This document shows, piece after piece, positions 36,694 through 45,932 of a stretch of 64,000 bases of DNA; positions within the stretch are counted from its first letter, which is position 1; each line of letters opens with the position of its first letter. The notes beneath the pieces were generated by a model. The model had not been told where the DNA came from. It made no database searches and saw nothing but the letters and a program-made list of their open reading frames with translations. Location of the stretch: contig NZ_CAKXZS010000011.1 in the NCBI RefSeq assembly GCF_935822925.1, positions 340,308 to 404,307 on the forward strand, written 5' to 3'. Source of the DNA: Mesorhizobium ventifaucium (GTDB lineage Bacteria > Pseudomonadota > Alphaproteobacteria > Rhizobiales > Rhizobiaceae). The translations under genes were made by a program, and so were the position numbers.

Positions 36694-38283
36694 TCAGCCG
36701 CCCATGCCGCTGCGCGGCAGATGGATCAGATTGCCGAAGCTGGCGCGCAGCTTGTCGTCGACCGGCTTCGGAACGTGGCGCGGGAAGCGCTCGGCGAGGA
36801 TGCGTTTCTTCTCGATGATCGCCCGCTGCAGGATGTCGGGCCTGCCTTTCTCGTTCCATTCCTTCGGCGAAAAGCGGTCGCCGACCGCCGGATAGAAATA
36901 TTCCGTCTGCATCAGCCGCAGCGTCTGCTCGTTGCCGAGATAATGACCCGGCCCCTTCAGGCAGACGTCGGCGATGGTGTCTATCGACAGCGACTCATCG
37001 GTCACCTCGATGCCGCGCACGCAGCGCAGGCAATGGCCGAGCATGTCGTTGTCGATGATCAGGCTTTCCAGGCAAAAGCCGAGCAGCGAGGCGTGCATGC
37101 CGGCCGATTCATAGACAAGGTTGAGGCCGGCAAGGCCGGCCATCACGTCAGTGATGCCCTTTTCGTAACCGGACTGAATGTCGGGCAGCTTCGAATCCGT
37201 CATGCCGGCGGCCGAACCGCCGGGCAGGTCGTAGAATTGCGCCATCTGGGCGCAGGCCGCGGTCAGCACCGCTTGCTCGGCCGAGCCGCCGGACATGGCG
37301 CCGGTCCTGAGGTCGGAGACGAACGGCCAGGTGCCGAAGATCGCCGGATGTCCGGGTTTGATGGCATTGACATAGACGAGGCCGACGAGCACTTCGGCCA
37401 CCGCTTGCACCACCGCACCGGCGATCGCCGCCGGCGCCGTGGCGCCGGCCTGGCCGGCCGACAGCAGCAGGATCGGAATGCCGCCTTCGACGCAGGCCTC
37501 GAGCACGCCGCAGGCATCCTCGGCAAACTTCATCGGCGGCACGACAAAACAGTTCGAATTGGAGACGAAAGGCCGCGCGCGAAAATTCTCTTCGCCGCCG
37601 GCAATCGCATAGAGCATGTCGAGTGCCGGCTTGACGTTCTCGCGCACCGTGAAGGATGTGCCGACATGCTTCGACGTGCCCATCACGCAGGCGTAAAGCG
37701 TGTTGAAATCCATATCGAGCGGATCGGGAATGTCGCGCGGCACCATTGGCCGCTGGAAGAAATGGATGTTGTCGAGCCCTTCGACGATGCGGGCGGCGTC
37801 ATAGATGTCCTGCAGCAGCGATTCGCGATAACAGCGCTTCTCGACGTCGACCAGATGCACCGCTGCGCCAGCCGTGCCGTAATGCACGCGCTTGCCCTGG
37901 ATCAGCATGTCGTGCCTGGGATCCTGGCCATGCAGGGTGAAATGGCGTGCCGCCTTCTTGATGGTGTCGAGGACGAGCGCGCGGGGAAAACGAATGCGGC
38001 CGTCCGCGCTGAGCGTGGCGCCGGCCTTGGTCAGCGCTTCGATGCAGGAGGGGATGGCATTGGCGAAGCCGACCGTTTCAAGCAGCGTCAGCACCGCTTC
38101 GTGAATGCGCTCGCGGTCGTTGTCGCTGAGCGGCCCGTAGCTTCCGCCTTCGAGGCCGGCGCGCACCGGCTTGATATCGTCGGCAAGCGGCGCTGCCCGC
38201 ATGGCGCGACGCGCTTCGCGCCCGCCGGAACGCCGCGAACGTTGGTCCGAGGGCGTATCCGGCTTCTCGACAGCCACTGACAT
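36694..38283 (-). CDS. MttB-family (trimethylamine/betaine methyltransferase-like) protein
   Basis: The 529-residue protein is of the trimethylamine:corrinoid methyltransferase superfamily: DRERIHEAVLTLLETVGF, VHYGTAGAAVHLVD, NSNCFVVPPMKFAEDACG, ESAGMHASLLGFCLESL. There is no in-frame stop where pyrrolysine would be encoded, so it is of the non-Pyl type, for which glycine betaine and other quaternary amines are known substrates. It probably transfers a methyl group to a corrinoid protein, but no corrinoid-protein gene is adjacent. The ATG at 38283 is preferred to a GTG nine bases upstream. A MocR-type regulator gene lies directly upstream. Confidence 0.85.
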   Translation of the reverse strand: MSVAVEKPDTPSDQRSRRSGGREARRAMRAAPLADDIKPVRAGLEGGSYGPLSDNDRERIHEAVLTLLETVGFANAIPSCIEALTKAGATLSADGRIRFPRALVLDTIKKAARHFTLHGQDPRHDMLIQGKRVHYGTAGAAVHLVDVEKRCYRESLLQDIYDAARIVEGLDNIHFFQRPMVPRDIPDPLDMDFNTLYACVMGTSKHVGTSFTVRENVKPALDMLYAIAGGEENFRARPFVSNSNCFVVPPMKFAEDACGVLEACVEGGIPILLLSAGQAGATAPAAIAGAVVQAVAEVLVGLVYVNAIKPGHPAIFGTWPFVSDLRTGAMSGGSAEQAVLTAACAQMAQFYDLPGGSAAGMTDSKLPDIQSGYEKGITDVMAGLAGLNLVYESAGMHASLLGFCLESLIIDNDMLGHCLRCVRGIEVTDESLSIDTIADVCLKGPGHYLGNEQTLRLMQTEYFYPAVGDRFSPKEWNEKGRPDILQRAIIEKKRILAERFPRHVPKPVDDKLRASFGNLIHLPRSGMGG

Positions 38284-38428
38284 CGGAGGCACTCCACCTT
38301 TAGCTGCGAAGCGGGCGGCGGTGGTTGGTCCACCACCGGCCCGGTTCGTCCCCTTATCCCTCGAACTATGCCGCCGGCATTAGGACAGCCTATGGGCCAG
38401 GCGGTCCCGCCGCATATGCCAGGGCGCT

Positions 38429-38453
38429 AAAAAACGGCGGCCTGCGCAGGCCG
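38429..38453 (-). terminator. Rho-independent terminator of the mocR-type gene
   Basis: Read on the minus strand, the 16-base perfect palindrome CGGCCTGCGCAGGCCG is followed by CCG and six T. It lies just after the stop of the MocR-type gene. Confidence 0.75.
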
Positions 38454-38458
38454 AGGCC

Positions 38459-39952
38459 TCAAGCCGCGGCCGGCCTGCGCCCGGCTGCAGTCGCCAGTTC
38501 GCGGATGCCGGGCTCGATGTGCTGCAGCGCGATCGAGGAGATGCCCAGCCGCATGAAGCGCGACGGCTTTTCGGTGCGATCGAAGAAACGGTCGCCAGGC
38601 TCGATGATGACGCTGCGCGAGGCGGCGGCCTCGGCCAGCCCGCGCGAATCGGTGCCGCGCGGCCCTTCGAGCCAGAGCGACGCGCCGCCGGCGGAATCGG
38701 TCGAGCGCCACTCCGGCAGAAAGGCGGAAATCGCATGGATCAGACGCTTGCGCCGTTCGTCGAAGGCGCTCGACAGCCGCCGCACCAGCGCCTCGTGATG
38801 GCCAAGCGACAGGAACAGCGCGACCGCGCGCTGATTGTTGGCCGGCGGATGACGCAGCATGAAGCGACGCAGCGCGCGAAGCTCGGAGATCAGCCCGGCC
38901 GAGGCGACGATGTAGCCGAGCCTAAGGCCCGGAGCCAGCGTCTTCGACATCGAGCCGACATAGATGACGCGGCCGGAACGGTCGAGGCTCTTCAGCGCCT
39001 GCTGCGGCGCCTCGTCCAGAAGCTGGCTGTCATAGCCGTCCTCGATGATGATCTGGTTGTGGCGGTTGGCGCGCGCCAGCAAATCCTGCCGGCGCTCCGC
39101 CGACAGCGGGACCATGGTCGGGCAATGGTGGCTGGGCGTCACGAAGACGAAGCCGGAATCGCTGGGAATAGAAGCGGTTACAATGCCGGAATGGTCGACC
39201 GGGACCGGTATGACGTCGGCGCCCGCCAGCCGGAAGATCGAGCGTGCGTCGGGATAGCCGGGGTCTTCCATGGCCACCTTGGAGCCCTTGGTCATCAGCA
39301 GCGTCGCCAGCATGTAGAGCGCGTTCTGCGCACCGAGCGTGACGATGATCTCATCGGGATTGGCGAAGATGCCGCGCCGCGGCAACAGCCGCGCCTGGAT
39401 CTGCTCGATCAAAAGCGGATCGTCGCGATCAACCATGTCGGACGCCCAGTTGCGGATCTCGAGCACGGCGAGCGCCATGCGGTTGCACTCGCGCCACTCG
39501 GCGGTCGGGAACAGTGCCGGATCGAACTGGCCATAGACGAAGGGGTAGGACGACTTGATCCAGTTGTCGTGCTTGGCCGGCGGCGGCATGTCGCTGGCCG
39601 CGATCTGCCGGCGCGCCTTCCAGTCGATCTCATTGGCCTGGTCTGGCGCCTTCTGGTGCGGTTTGGCCGGCGTCGCCAGCACGTCCGGATTGACGAAATG
39701 GCCGCGCCGTTCGCGCGCCACCAGGAAACCCTGGTCGACGAGCTGCTGGAAGGCCAGCACCACGGTGCCGCGCGCCACGCCGAGTTTCTCGGCCAGGATT
39801 CGGCAGGACGGAAGCGGCATCGAAGCGGCAATTTGCCGGTCGAGGATGGCGGCGACGATCGCTTGACGGATCTGCGCCTGCAGGGTCTGGCCGGACTCCG
39901 CCGAAATCCGGAACAGGCCGGACCATATGGCCGTGTCGTTTCGCTGTGGCAT
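38459..39952 (-). CDS. MocR-type (GntR/aminotransferase) regulator
   Basis: The 497-residue protein has an N-terminal GntR winged helix (QIRQAIVAAILDRQIA, LAEKLGVARGTVVLAFQQL, about 25-90) fused to a fold-type I PLP aminotransferase domain. That domain shows TLGAQNALYMLATLL, EDPGYPDARSIFRLAG, IIEDGYDSQLLDE, and the PLP-lysine region IYVGSMSKTLAPGLRLG. MocR proteins sense amino-compound effectors through PLP. It lies upstream of the mttB-family gene in the same orientation and diverges from pgi; between it and pgi is a 24-bp tandem array that may affect its promoter. Confidence 0.9.
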   Translation of the reverse strand: MPQRNDTAIWSGLFRISAESGQTLQAQIRQAIVAAILDRQIAASMPLPSCRILAEKLGVARGTVVLAFQQLVDQGFLVARERRGHFVNPDVLATPAKPHQKAPDQANEIDWKARRQIAASDMPPPAKHDNWIKSSYPFVYGQFDPALFPTAEWRECNRMALAVLEIRNWASDMVDRDDPLLIEQIQARLLPRRGIFANPDEIIVTLGAQNALYMLATLLMTKGSKVAMEDPGYPDARSIFRLAGADVIPVPVDHSGIVTASIPSDSGFVFVTPSHHCPTMVPLSAERRQDLLARANRHNQIIIEDGYDSQLLDEAPQQALKSLDRSGRVIYVGSMSKTLAPGLRLGYIVASAGLISELRALRRFMLRHPPANNQRAVALFLSLGHHEALVRRLSSAFDERRKRLIHAISAFLPEWRSTDSAGGASLWLEGPRGTDSRGLAEAAASRSVIIEPGDRFFDRTEKPSRFMRLGISSIALQHIEPGIRELATAAGRRPAAA

Positions 39953-40071
39953 GGGAGTGTTCCTCGGATGGCCAGCTTTTTTACCTAGCTGGACCAGTCG
40001 AATGTACCGGTGGCACAAGCTGTTGCGCCAATCAATTTTTCTGATTGCTGGGATTTACGCCAGTGATCCTT

Positions 40072-40262
40072 CCCCAGCGTAACGTAACGCGTCATCCCAG
40101 CGCGACGCAACGCGTCATCCCCAGCGTGACGCAACGCGTCATCCCCAGCGCGACGCAACGCGTCATCCCCAGCGTGACGCGACGCGTCGTCCCCAGCGTG
40201 ACGCAACGCGTCGTCCCCAGCGTGACGCAACGCGTCGTCCCCAGCGTGACGCAACGCGTCAT
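40072..40262. repeat. eight-unit 24-bp tandem array between divergent genes
   Basis: Eight head-to-tail units (24 bases each; unit 2 has 23) read CCCCAGCGTGACGCAACGCG plus TCAT or TCGT. Each unit contains the palindrome TGACGC-AAC-GCGTCA. Variation is limited to single bases. The array occupies half of the 417-base gap (39953-40369) between the MocR-type gene and pgi. There are no spacers, so it is not CRISPR, and no credible protein is encoded in it. Confidence 0.9.
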
Positions 40263-40369
40263 CGCGGCGCATTGAAACCAGTCGATTTCGGCTAGATAGT
40301 TCGCCGCGACGACACGCGCCGGAAACATCCGGTCTGTTATGTTGGCATTTCAAGGCTCGGAGTGAGGCA

Positions 40370-42013
40370 GTGGATCAATCGTCCTTTCAAGAACAGCTCG
40401 ACGCCCTGCGCGATCACCGTGCGGCCAGATCGGGCAGCATGCGCGAGGCTTTCACTGCTGATCCGCAGCGCTTCGAAAAATTCTCCGCCAGCGACGGCGA
40501 CCTGCTGCTCGACTGGTCGAAATGCGCGGTCGATGCGCAGACGATGGATCTGCTCGAGAAGCTGGCGGCAGCCGCGGATCTCGAAGGCCGGCGCGCCGCG
40601 ATGTTCTCAGGCAAGAAGATCAACGTCACCGAAGGCCGCGCCGTGCTGCACACCGCGCTGCGCAACCTGAACGGTAAGGGTATCGTGCTCGACGGTCAGG
40701 ACGTGAAGGCGGAGGTTGTCGCCGTGCTCGACGCGATGGGCGCCTTCGCCGATGCGGTGCGCTCCGGCAAGGCGGCCGGCGCCACCGGCAAGAAGATCAC
40801 CGACATCGTCAACATCGGCATCGGCGGGTCCGATCTTGGCCCGGCCATGGCGACGCTGGCGCTGGCGCCCTATCACGACGGGCCGCGCTCGCATTACGTG
40901 TCGAACATCGACGGCGCCCATATCCACGACACGCTGAAGGGCCTCTCCGCCGAAACCACGCTGTTCATCGTTGCTTCCAAGACCTTCACCACGATCGAGA
41001 CGATGACCAATGCCGAGACGGCGCGCGAATGGGTGCAGAAGGCGCTCGGCAAGGAAGCGGTCGGAAAGCATTTCGCCGCCGTCTCGACGGCGCTCGACCT
41101 GGTGGCCAAGTTCGGTATTGCGTCCGATCGCGTCTTCGGCTTCTGGGACTGGGTCGGCGGACGCTATTCGGTGTGGGGCGCGATCGGCCTGCCGGTGATG
41201 ATCGCCGTCGGCCCGAAGAATTTTCGCGCCTTTCTCGAGGGCGCGCATGCGATGGACGAACATTTCCAGACGGCGCCGCTGGCCAGGAACCTGCCGGCGC
41301 TGATGGGGCTGATCGGCTGGTGGCATCGGGTGATCTGCCAGTACCCCGCCCGCGCCATCATTCCCTACGACCAGCGCCTGTCGAGGCTGCCGGCCTATCT
41401 GCAGCAACTCGACATGGAATCGAACGGCAAGAGCGTCACCCTCGACGGCGGCGCTGTCACGACGCCGACCGGCCCGCTGGTCTGGGGCGAGCCCGGCACC
41501 AACGGCCAGCACGCCTTCTTTCAGCTGCTGCACCAGGGCACCGATTTCATCCCGGTCGAATTCCTCGCGGCGGCCATCGGCCATGAGCCGGATCTCAAGC
41601 ATCACCACGACCTGTTGCTCGCCAACTGCCTGGCGCAGTCGGAGGCGTTCATGAAGGGCCGCACGCTGGAGGAAGCGCGCGCGCAGATGCTGGCAAAGGG
41701 CATGGCGCCCGCCGAAGTCGACAGGATCGCCCCGCACCGCGTCTTCTCCGGCAACCGGCCCTCGGTGACGATCCTCTACAGACAACTCGATCCGCATACG
41801 TTCGGACGGCTGATCGCGCTCTATGAGCACCGCGTCTTCGTCGAAGGCACGCTCTTCAACATCAATTCCTTCGACCAGTGGGGCGTCGAGCTGGGCAAGG
41901 AACTGGCGACCGGACTGCTGCCTGTCGTGGAAGGCAAGGAGAATGCCGCAAAGCGGGACGCTTCGACCGCCGGACTGGTGGGACACATCCATCGATTGCG
42001 CGGATCGGAGTAA
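40370..42013 (+). CDS. pgi: glucose-6-phosphate isomerase
   Basis: The 547-residue cytoplasmic enzyme interconverts glucose-6-phosphate and fructose-6-phosphate. Visible signatures are [19 protein letters not shown], the sugar-phosphate loop [15 protein letters not shown], and [20 protein letters not shown] (PGI signature), with [15 protein letters not shown] near residue 380. The frame begins at a GTG (40370) behind GGAGTGAGG. A HAD phosphatase gene begins five bases after its stop. Confidence 0.95.
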   Translation: MDQSSFQEQLDALRDHRAARSGSMREAFTADPQRFEKFSASDGDLLLDWSKCAVDAQTMDLLEKLAAAADLEGRRAAMFSGKKINVTEGRAVLHTALRNLNGKGIVLDGQDVKAEVVAVLDAMGAFADAVRSGKAAGATGKKITDIVNIGIGGSDLGPAMATLALAPYHDGPRSHYVSNIDGAHIHDTLKGLSAETTLFIVASKTFTTIETMTNAETAREWVQKALGKEAVGKHFAAVSTALDLVAKFGIASDRVFGFWDWVGGRYSVWGAIGLPVMIAVGPKNFRAFLEGAHAMDEHFQTAPLARNLPALMGLIGWWHRVICQYPARAIIPYDQRLSRLPAYLQQLDMESNGKSVTLDGGAVTTPTGPLVWGEPGTNGQHAFFQLLHQGTDFIPVEFLAAAIGHEPDLKHHHDLLLANCLAQSEAFMKGRTLEEARAQMLAKGMAPAEVDRIAPHRVFSGNRPSVTILYRQLDPHTFGRLIALYEHRVFVEGTLFNINSFDQWGVELGKELATGLLPVVEGKENAAKRDASTAGLVGHIHRLRGSE

Positions 42014-42018
42014 GCGGC

Positions 42019-42741
42019 TTGGCCGAGATCAAGGGAATACTGTTCGACAAGGACGGCACCCTTGTCGACTTCAACGCAACATGGCTCGGCGTTGCCGATT
42101 TCATGGCGATGGATGCGGCGGAGGGTGACCGCTGGAAGGCCGACAGGCTGCTTGCCGCGGCGGGCTATGATTTCGCCACCAAACGCTTCAAGCCCGATTC
42201 CATCTTTGCCTCCGGCACCAACATGGATGTCGTCGAGCTTTGGTTTCCGCGGCTGTCGGACGAAGAGCAGATGCTTGCCGTCGCCCGCTTCAACGAGATC
42301 ACCTCGGTGCAGGGTTCGGCGATGGCGGTGGCGCTGCCGGGCATCGTCGAGACGCTTGGCGTTCTTCACAGGAAATCCTACCGGCTCGGCGTCGCCACCA
42401 ACGATTCGACCACTGGCGCGGAAAAGACATTGCTGACACTGGGTGTCGCGCAGCTGTTCGACGCCGCCTATGGTTATGATGCGGTGGCCAATCCGAAACC
42501 GGCCCCCGACACGATCCTCGCCTTCTCGGACCTGACCGGCCTGAGGCCGGCCGCGATCGCCGTGGTCGGCGACAATCGCCACGATCTGGAAATGGCGCGG
42601 GCCGGCGGCTGCGGCCTGGCGATCGGCGTGCTCTCCGGCACCGGCACGCGGGAATCGCTGTCGCAGATCGCCGACGTCATTCTGGATTCGGTTGCCGACC
42701 TGCCCGACTTTCTTTCGGCAAAGGTCAAGGAGACGATCTGA
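42019..42741 (+). CDS. HAD-superfamily phosphatase (Gph-like)
   Basis: The 240-residue protein has HAD motif I ILFDKDGTLVDF, motif II VATNDSTTGAEK, motif III lysine in NPKPAPDTI and motif IV VVGDNRHDLEMARAGG, typical of phosphoglycolate phosphatase-like enzymes. It probably begins at a TTG at 42019, with GGAG eight bases upstream that overlaps the pgi stop region. Co-transcription with pgi suggests sugar-phosphate housekeeping. It converges with the methyltransferase gene, overlapping it by 17 bases. Confidence 0.82.
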   Translation: MAEIKGILFDKDGTLVDFNATWLGVADFMAMDAAEGDRWKADRLLAAAGYDFATKRFKPDSIFASGTNMDVVELWFPRLSDEEQMLAVARFNEITSVQGSAMAVALPGIVETLGVLHRKSYRLGVATNDSTTGAEKTLLTLGVAQLFDAAYGYDAVANPKPAPDTILAFSDLTGLRPAAIAVVGDNRHDLEMARAGGCGLAIGVLSGTGTRESLSQIADVILDSVADLPDFLSAKVKETI

Positions 42742-43489
42742 ACTCGCCTTCGAGCTGCTCCGGCTCGAACGAGAAGACACCGCTCGGCTTCGCCGCGCCA
42801 TTTGCTTGGCCGACATCCGGCACCTGGTATTCGGCCAGCAGGCGAAGCCGCGAGCGGGGCAGGTAGGCGCGGCCCGGGTCGCCGACCAGCACATTGATGC
42901 CGGCAGCCAGGCAGCGGTCGAGGAAGGGGATGACCCGGTCGGCGAGATCTTGCCGGTAAAACAAGTCGCCAGCTGCCACGACGTCCACCGGCGGCGGCGG
43001 CCCAGCGGTGATATCCTCGCCGACGACCGTGATTGCGACGCCGTTCGCCGCCGCATTGAGACCAAGCGCGGCGACGCCGTTGCGGTCGATCTCGGATGCA
43101 ATCACTTCGCTGGCTCCGGCCTTTGCCGCGGCGATACCGACGAGGCCAGACCCGGCGCCGATGTCGAGCACGCGAAGCCCGGCCACGGTCTCCGGCCGAT
43201 TGAGGATGTAGCGGGCAAGCACCGCGCCGCCGGCCCAGGCATAGGCCCAGTAAGGAGGCTGCGACTCGGGGCCGTCCTCGTCGGCTTCGCTTCCTTCTTC
43301 TTCCGGCTCGGCTGCTCGTCCCTGTGGACGCGTGAGCCGCCACAGGCCGCTCGCTGGATGGGCTGCATAAAGCCGGATTTCGGGAAGTGCCGGAACAGGG
43401 GCGATACGCATGTTTGCCTTGATGAATGTCAGCGGATCGGGACGGGAAAGCGTATCCGCCGCGTCATCGACAGTAAGGCTATCGCCCAA
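42725..43489 (-). CDS. class I methyltransferase (NNMT/ETFB-lysine-like, PrmA-related)
   Basis: The 254-residue protein (start uncertain) has SAM motif I VLDIGAGSGLVGIAAAKAG and the downstream VIASEIDRNGVAALGLNAAANG, DVVAAGDLFYRQDLA and NVLVGDPGRAYLPR. The last is typical of the ETFB-lysine-methyltransferase-like family (METTL20 type). An acidic insertion EPEEEGSEADEDGPE precedes the SAM domain. A TTG at 43489, with AGGGA upstream and lying eight bases after the fadD stop, is the best start; the first ATG is at 43411. It lies in one operon with fadD. Confidence 0.75.
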   Translation of the reverse strand: MGDSLTVDDAADTLSRPDPLTFIKANMRIAPVPALPEIRLYAAHPASGLWRLTRPQGRAAEPEEEGSEADEDGPESQPPYWAYAWAGGAVLARYILNRPETVAGLRVLDIGAGSGLVGIAAAKAGASEVIASEIDRNGVAALGLNAAANGVAITVVGEDITAGPPPPVDVVAAGDLFYRQDLADRVIPFLDRCLAAGINVLVGDPGRAYLPRSRLRLLAEYQVPDVGQANGAAKPSGVFSFEPEQLEGEFRSSP

Positions 43490-43497
43490 AGTTGTCC

Positions 43498-45486
43498 CTA
43501 TTCCCGCAATGCCCGCCGCAGGATCTTGCCGACCGGCGTTTTCGGCAGTTCGGTCCGGAACTCGATGTATTTTGGCCGCTTGTAACCGGTCAGGTTGTCG
43601 CGGCAATAGACAGTCAGCACCTCTGCGGTCAGCAACGGGTCCTTCTTGACGACGAACAGCTTCGGCACTTCGCCTGAATGCTCGTCTGGCACGCCGATCG
43701 CGGCCACTTCGAGCACGCCCGGATGCAGGGCCACCACTTCCTCGAGTTCGTTCGGATAGACGTTGAAGCCGGACACGAGGATCATGTCTTTCTTGCGGTC
43801 GACGATCTTGGTGTAGCCGCGCTCGTCCATGAATCCCATGTCGCCCGACTTGAAGAAACCGTCCTTGGTCATCACCTTGGCGGTCTCGTCAGGCCGGTTC
43901 CAGTAGCCGGCCATCACCTGCGGTCCGCGGATGCAGATTTCGCCGACCTCGCCTGGCGGCAAATCGTTGCCGTCGTCGTCGCGGATGGCGATTTCGGTCG
44001 AGGGCAGCGGCAGGCCGATCGTGCCGGTGAAGGCGCCATTGCTGAACGTGTTGGCGGTGGCCACCGGCGAGGTTTCCGAAAGCCCGTAGCCCTCGGTAAC
44101 CGGGCAGCCGGTCAAATTCTTCCAGCGTTCGGCGACACCCTTCTGCACCGCCATGCCGCCACCCAGCGTCAGGATCAGCGGTCTGAAGTCGAGCTTGCGG
44201 AAATCCTCATTGTTGAGCAGCGCGTTGAACAGCGTGTTGAGGCCAGGAAAGATGTGGATCGGGTATTTGCCGAGTTGCTTGACGAAGCCGGGAATGTCGC
44301 GCGGATTGGGAATGAGTATGTTCTGACCGCCCAGCTGCATGCCCATCAGCGCGTTAACTGTCAGCGCGAAGATATGGTAGAGCGGCAGCGCGCAGATGAA
44401 GTTGAGATGCGCCGGCTTGGGCTTGACCGTGAAGGCGTCCTCGATCCACAGCGCGTTCTGCGCGACGTTGGCCAGCACGTTGCTGTGGAGCAGCACCGCG
44501 CCCTTCGAGATGCCGGTGGTGCCGCCGGTATATTGCAGGAATGCGACGTCGTCGGCAGCGACCTTCACCGGCTTGAAATTCATGCCGGCGCCTGCCTTCA
44601 ACGCGGCGTTGAACTTGACATGGCCCGGCAGCGACCAGGCCGGCACCATCTTCTTCACGCGGCGCACGACGAGATTGACGATCGTCCCCTTCAGGCCGCC
44701 AAGCATGTCGCCCATCGCCGCGACCACGACATGCTTGACCGCCGTTTTAGCGATCACCGCCTGCAAGGTGTTGGCGAAATTCTCGAGAATGACCATGGCT
44801 TGCGCGCCGGAATCCTTGAGCTGATGTTCCAGCTCGCGCGGCGTGTAGAGCGGGTTGACATTGACCACGACATAGCCGGCGCGCAGCACTGCCATCATCG
44901 CCACCGGATATTGCAGCACGTTCGGCATCATCAGCGCCACGCGTGCGCCTTTCGGCAGTCCCGTCGATTGCAGATAGGCGCCGAAGGCGGCCGATTGCCG
45001 CTCGACTTCCGCGTAGCTGATGGTCTTGCCCATGCAGGTAAAGGCCGGCCGGCTGGCGTACTGCTTGCAGACATCGGCGAGCAGATCGCCGATGGAGCCG
45101 AAGGGCAGAGCGCCGATCTCGGCCGGAACGACTTTCGGATAGCTTTTGAGCCAGGGTTTTTCCGGCAATCCGGCGGCAACCGCATTCGGCAAGCTTCCGG
45201 ACGGATCTGGCTTTGACGCCGATGCAGCCGCTGTCGGTGCCGCCTTCGCCGCTGGTTTGGCGGCGGCGGGCTTTGCGCCAACCTTCGCGGATGCATCGGT
45301 CTCCGCGGATGCATTGGTCTTCGCGGATGCACCGGCCTTCGCGGACACAGCGGCCGCCTTCGACCTGGCTTTGGCCGTCGGCGCCTTTGGCCTTTGGCTT
45401 GTCCGGGGCTTGTCGGGGCTGGCCGGTTTCGCAGCAGTTTTGGCCTTGGCTGTCGCTGGCGCCGCCGTCCTTGGTGTTTTTGCCAC
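43498..45486 (-). CDS. fadD: long-chain-fatty-acid CoA ligase with Lys/Ala-rich N-terminal extension
   Basis: The 662-residue acyl-CoA synthetase has the AMP-binding P-loop YTGGTTGISKGA, GYGLSETSPV, GYWNRPDETAKVM, the adenylate-binding KSGDMGFMDERGYTKIVDRKKDM and the C-terminal KRPKYIEFRTELPKTPVGKI lysine. The FadD-like part starts near residue 107 (EKPWLKSYP). The first roughly 105 residues are a low-complexity tail of Lys-Ala-Pro and Ala-Ser-Ala repeats (AKAGASAKTNASAETDASAK), like eukaryotic-histone-H1-type tails in bacteria. The tail could be genuine or begin downstream. It activates fatty acids for beta-oxidation at the inner membrane. Confidence 0.9.
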   Translation of the reverse strand: MAKTPRTAAPATAKAKTAAKPASPDKPRTSQRPKAPTAKARSKAAAVSAKAGASAKTNASAETDASAKVGAKPAAAKPAAKAAPTAAASASKPDPSGSLPNAVAAGLPEKPWLKSYPKVVPAEIGALPFGSIGDLLADVCKQYASRPAFTCMGKTISYAEVERQSAAFGAYLQSTGLPKGARVALMMPNVLQYPVAMMAVLRAGYVVVNVNPLYTPRELEHQLKDSGAQAMVILENFANTLQAVIAKTAVKHVVVAAMGDMLGGLKGTIVNLVVRRVKKMVPAWSLPGHVKFNAALKAGAGMNFKPVKVAADDVAFLQYTGGTTGISKGAVLLHSNVLANVAQNALWIEDAFTVKPKPAHLNFICALPLYHIFALTVNALMGMQLGGQNILIPNPRDIPGFVKQLGKYPIHIFPGLNTLFNALLNNEDFRKLDFRPLILTLGGGMAVQKGVAERWKNLTGCPVTEGYGLSETSPVATANTFSNGAFTGTIGLPLPSTEIAIRDDDGNDLPPGEVGEICIRGPQVMAGYWNRPDETAKVMTKDGFFKSGDMGFMDERGYTKIVDRKKDMILVSGFNVYPNELEEVVALHPGVLEVAAIGVPDEHSGEVPKLFVVKKDPLLTAEVLTVYCRDNLTGYKRPKYIEFRTELPKTPVGKILRRALRE

Positions 45487-45932
45487 TCGTCCCTCCCTCG
45501 ATTGTTCTTGTTGTCTCTGCCTGCCCGCCGCGTCGCCTCCGAATGACAGAGACGTCCTCCGCTGCTGCCGGCATCCAGGAAATCCAGCCTGTCATCTATG
45601 TCCAGCCTGTCATCTATGTATTGCGACTATCGGCAGCCGTGCAAGTCTGCCCCTGCGGCAAGGTGGCAAGAAATCGTCCGCACCAATGACAAGCCGAAGG
45701 CGGCGGTTCCTCACCGTCGGATGCGCTGAAGATGATAAAAAAATGCAGTCGTTAACAATATCGTGATCGATTAGATCTAACATTTCATTCTCTCTTTCGG
45801 CGAGCCCGAAGAAAGAAATTCTGCTTCCCATGGGGTAGGCAAACCAGGTGTTCCAAAGCCGGAAAAACGGTGCTTATATGCGCGCTTCGCGAGCCTGATA
45901 GAGGGGCTTGGAAGAACATCAGGGAGTCCTCC
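45487..45932. repeat. gene-free interval with an 18-bp tandem duplication
   Basis: This 446-base gap between divergent fadD and dppA contains no credible gene. The 18-base unit TCCAGCCTGTCATCTATG occurs twice in tandem at 45583-45600 and 45601-45618. An A+T-rich stretch at 45735-45790 is a plausible promoter location for dppA, but I cannot fix -35/-10 boxes. Confidence 0.6.

Noticed and set aside
36694..38283. Pyrrolysine-type MttB with in-frame amber codon
   Set aside because: The frame is open throughout without an internal TAG, so the protein is the non-Pyl type.
40045..40353. Repetitive open frames across the tandem array, and the array as CRISPR
   Set aside because: The frames are open only because the 24-bp unit contains no stop; there are no spacers between units, so it is neither a protein nor a CRISPR array.
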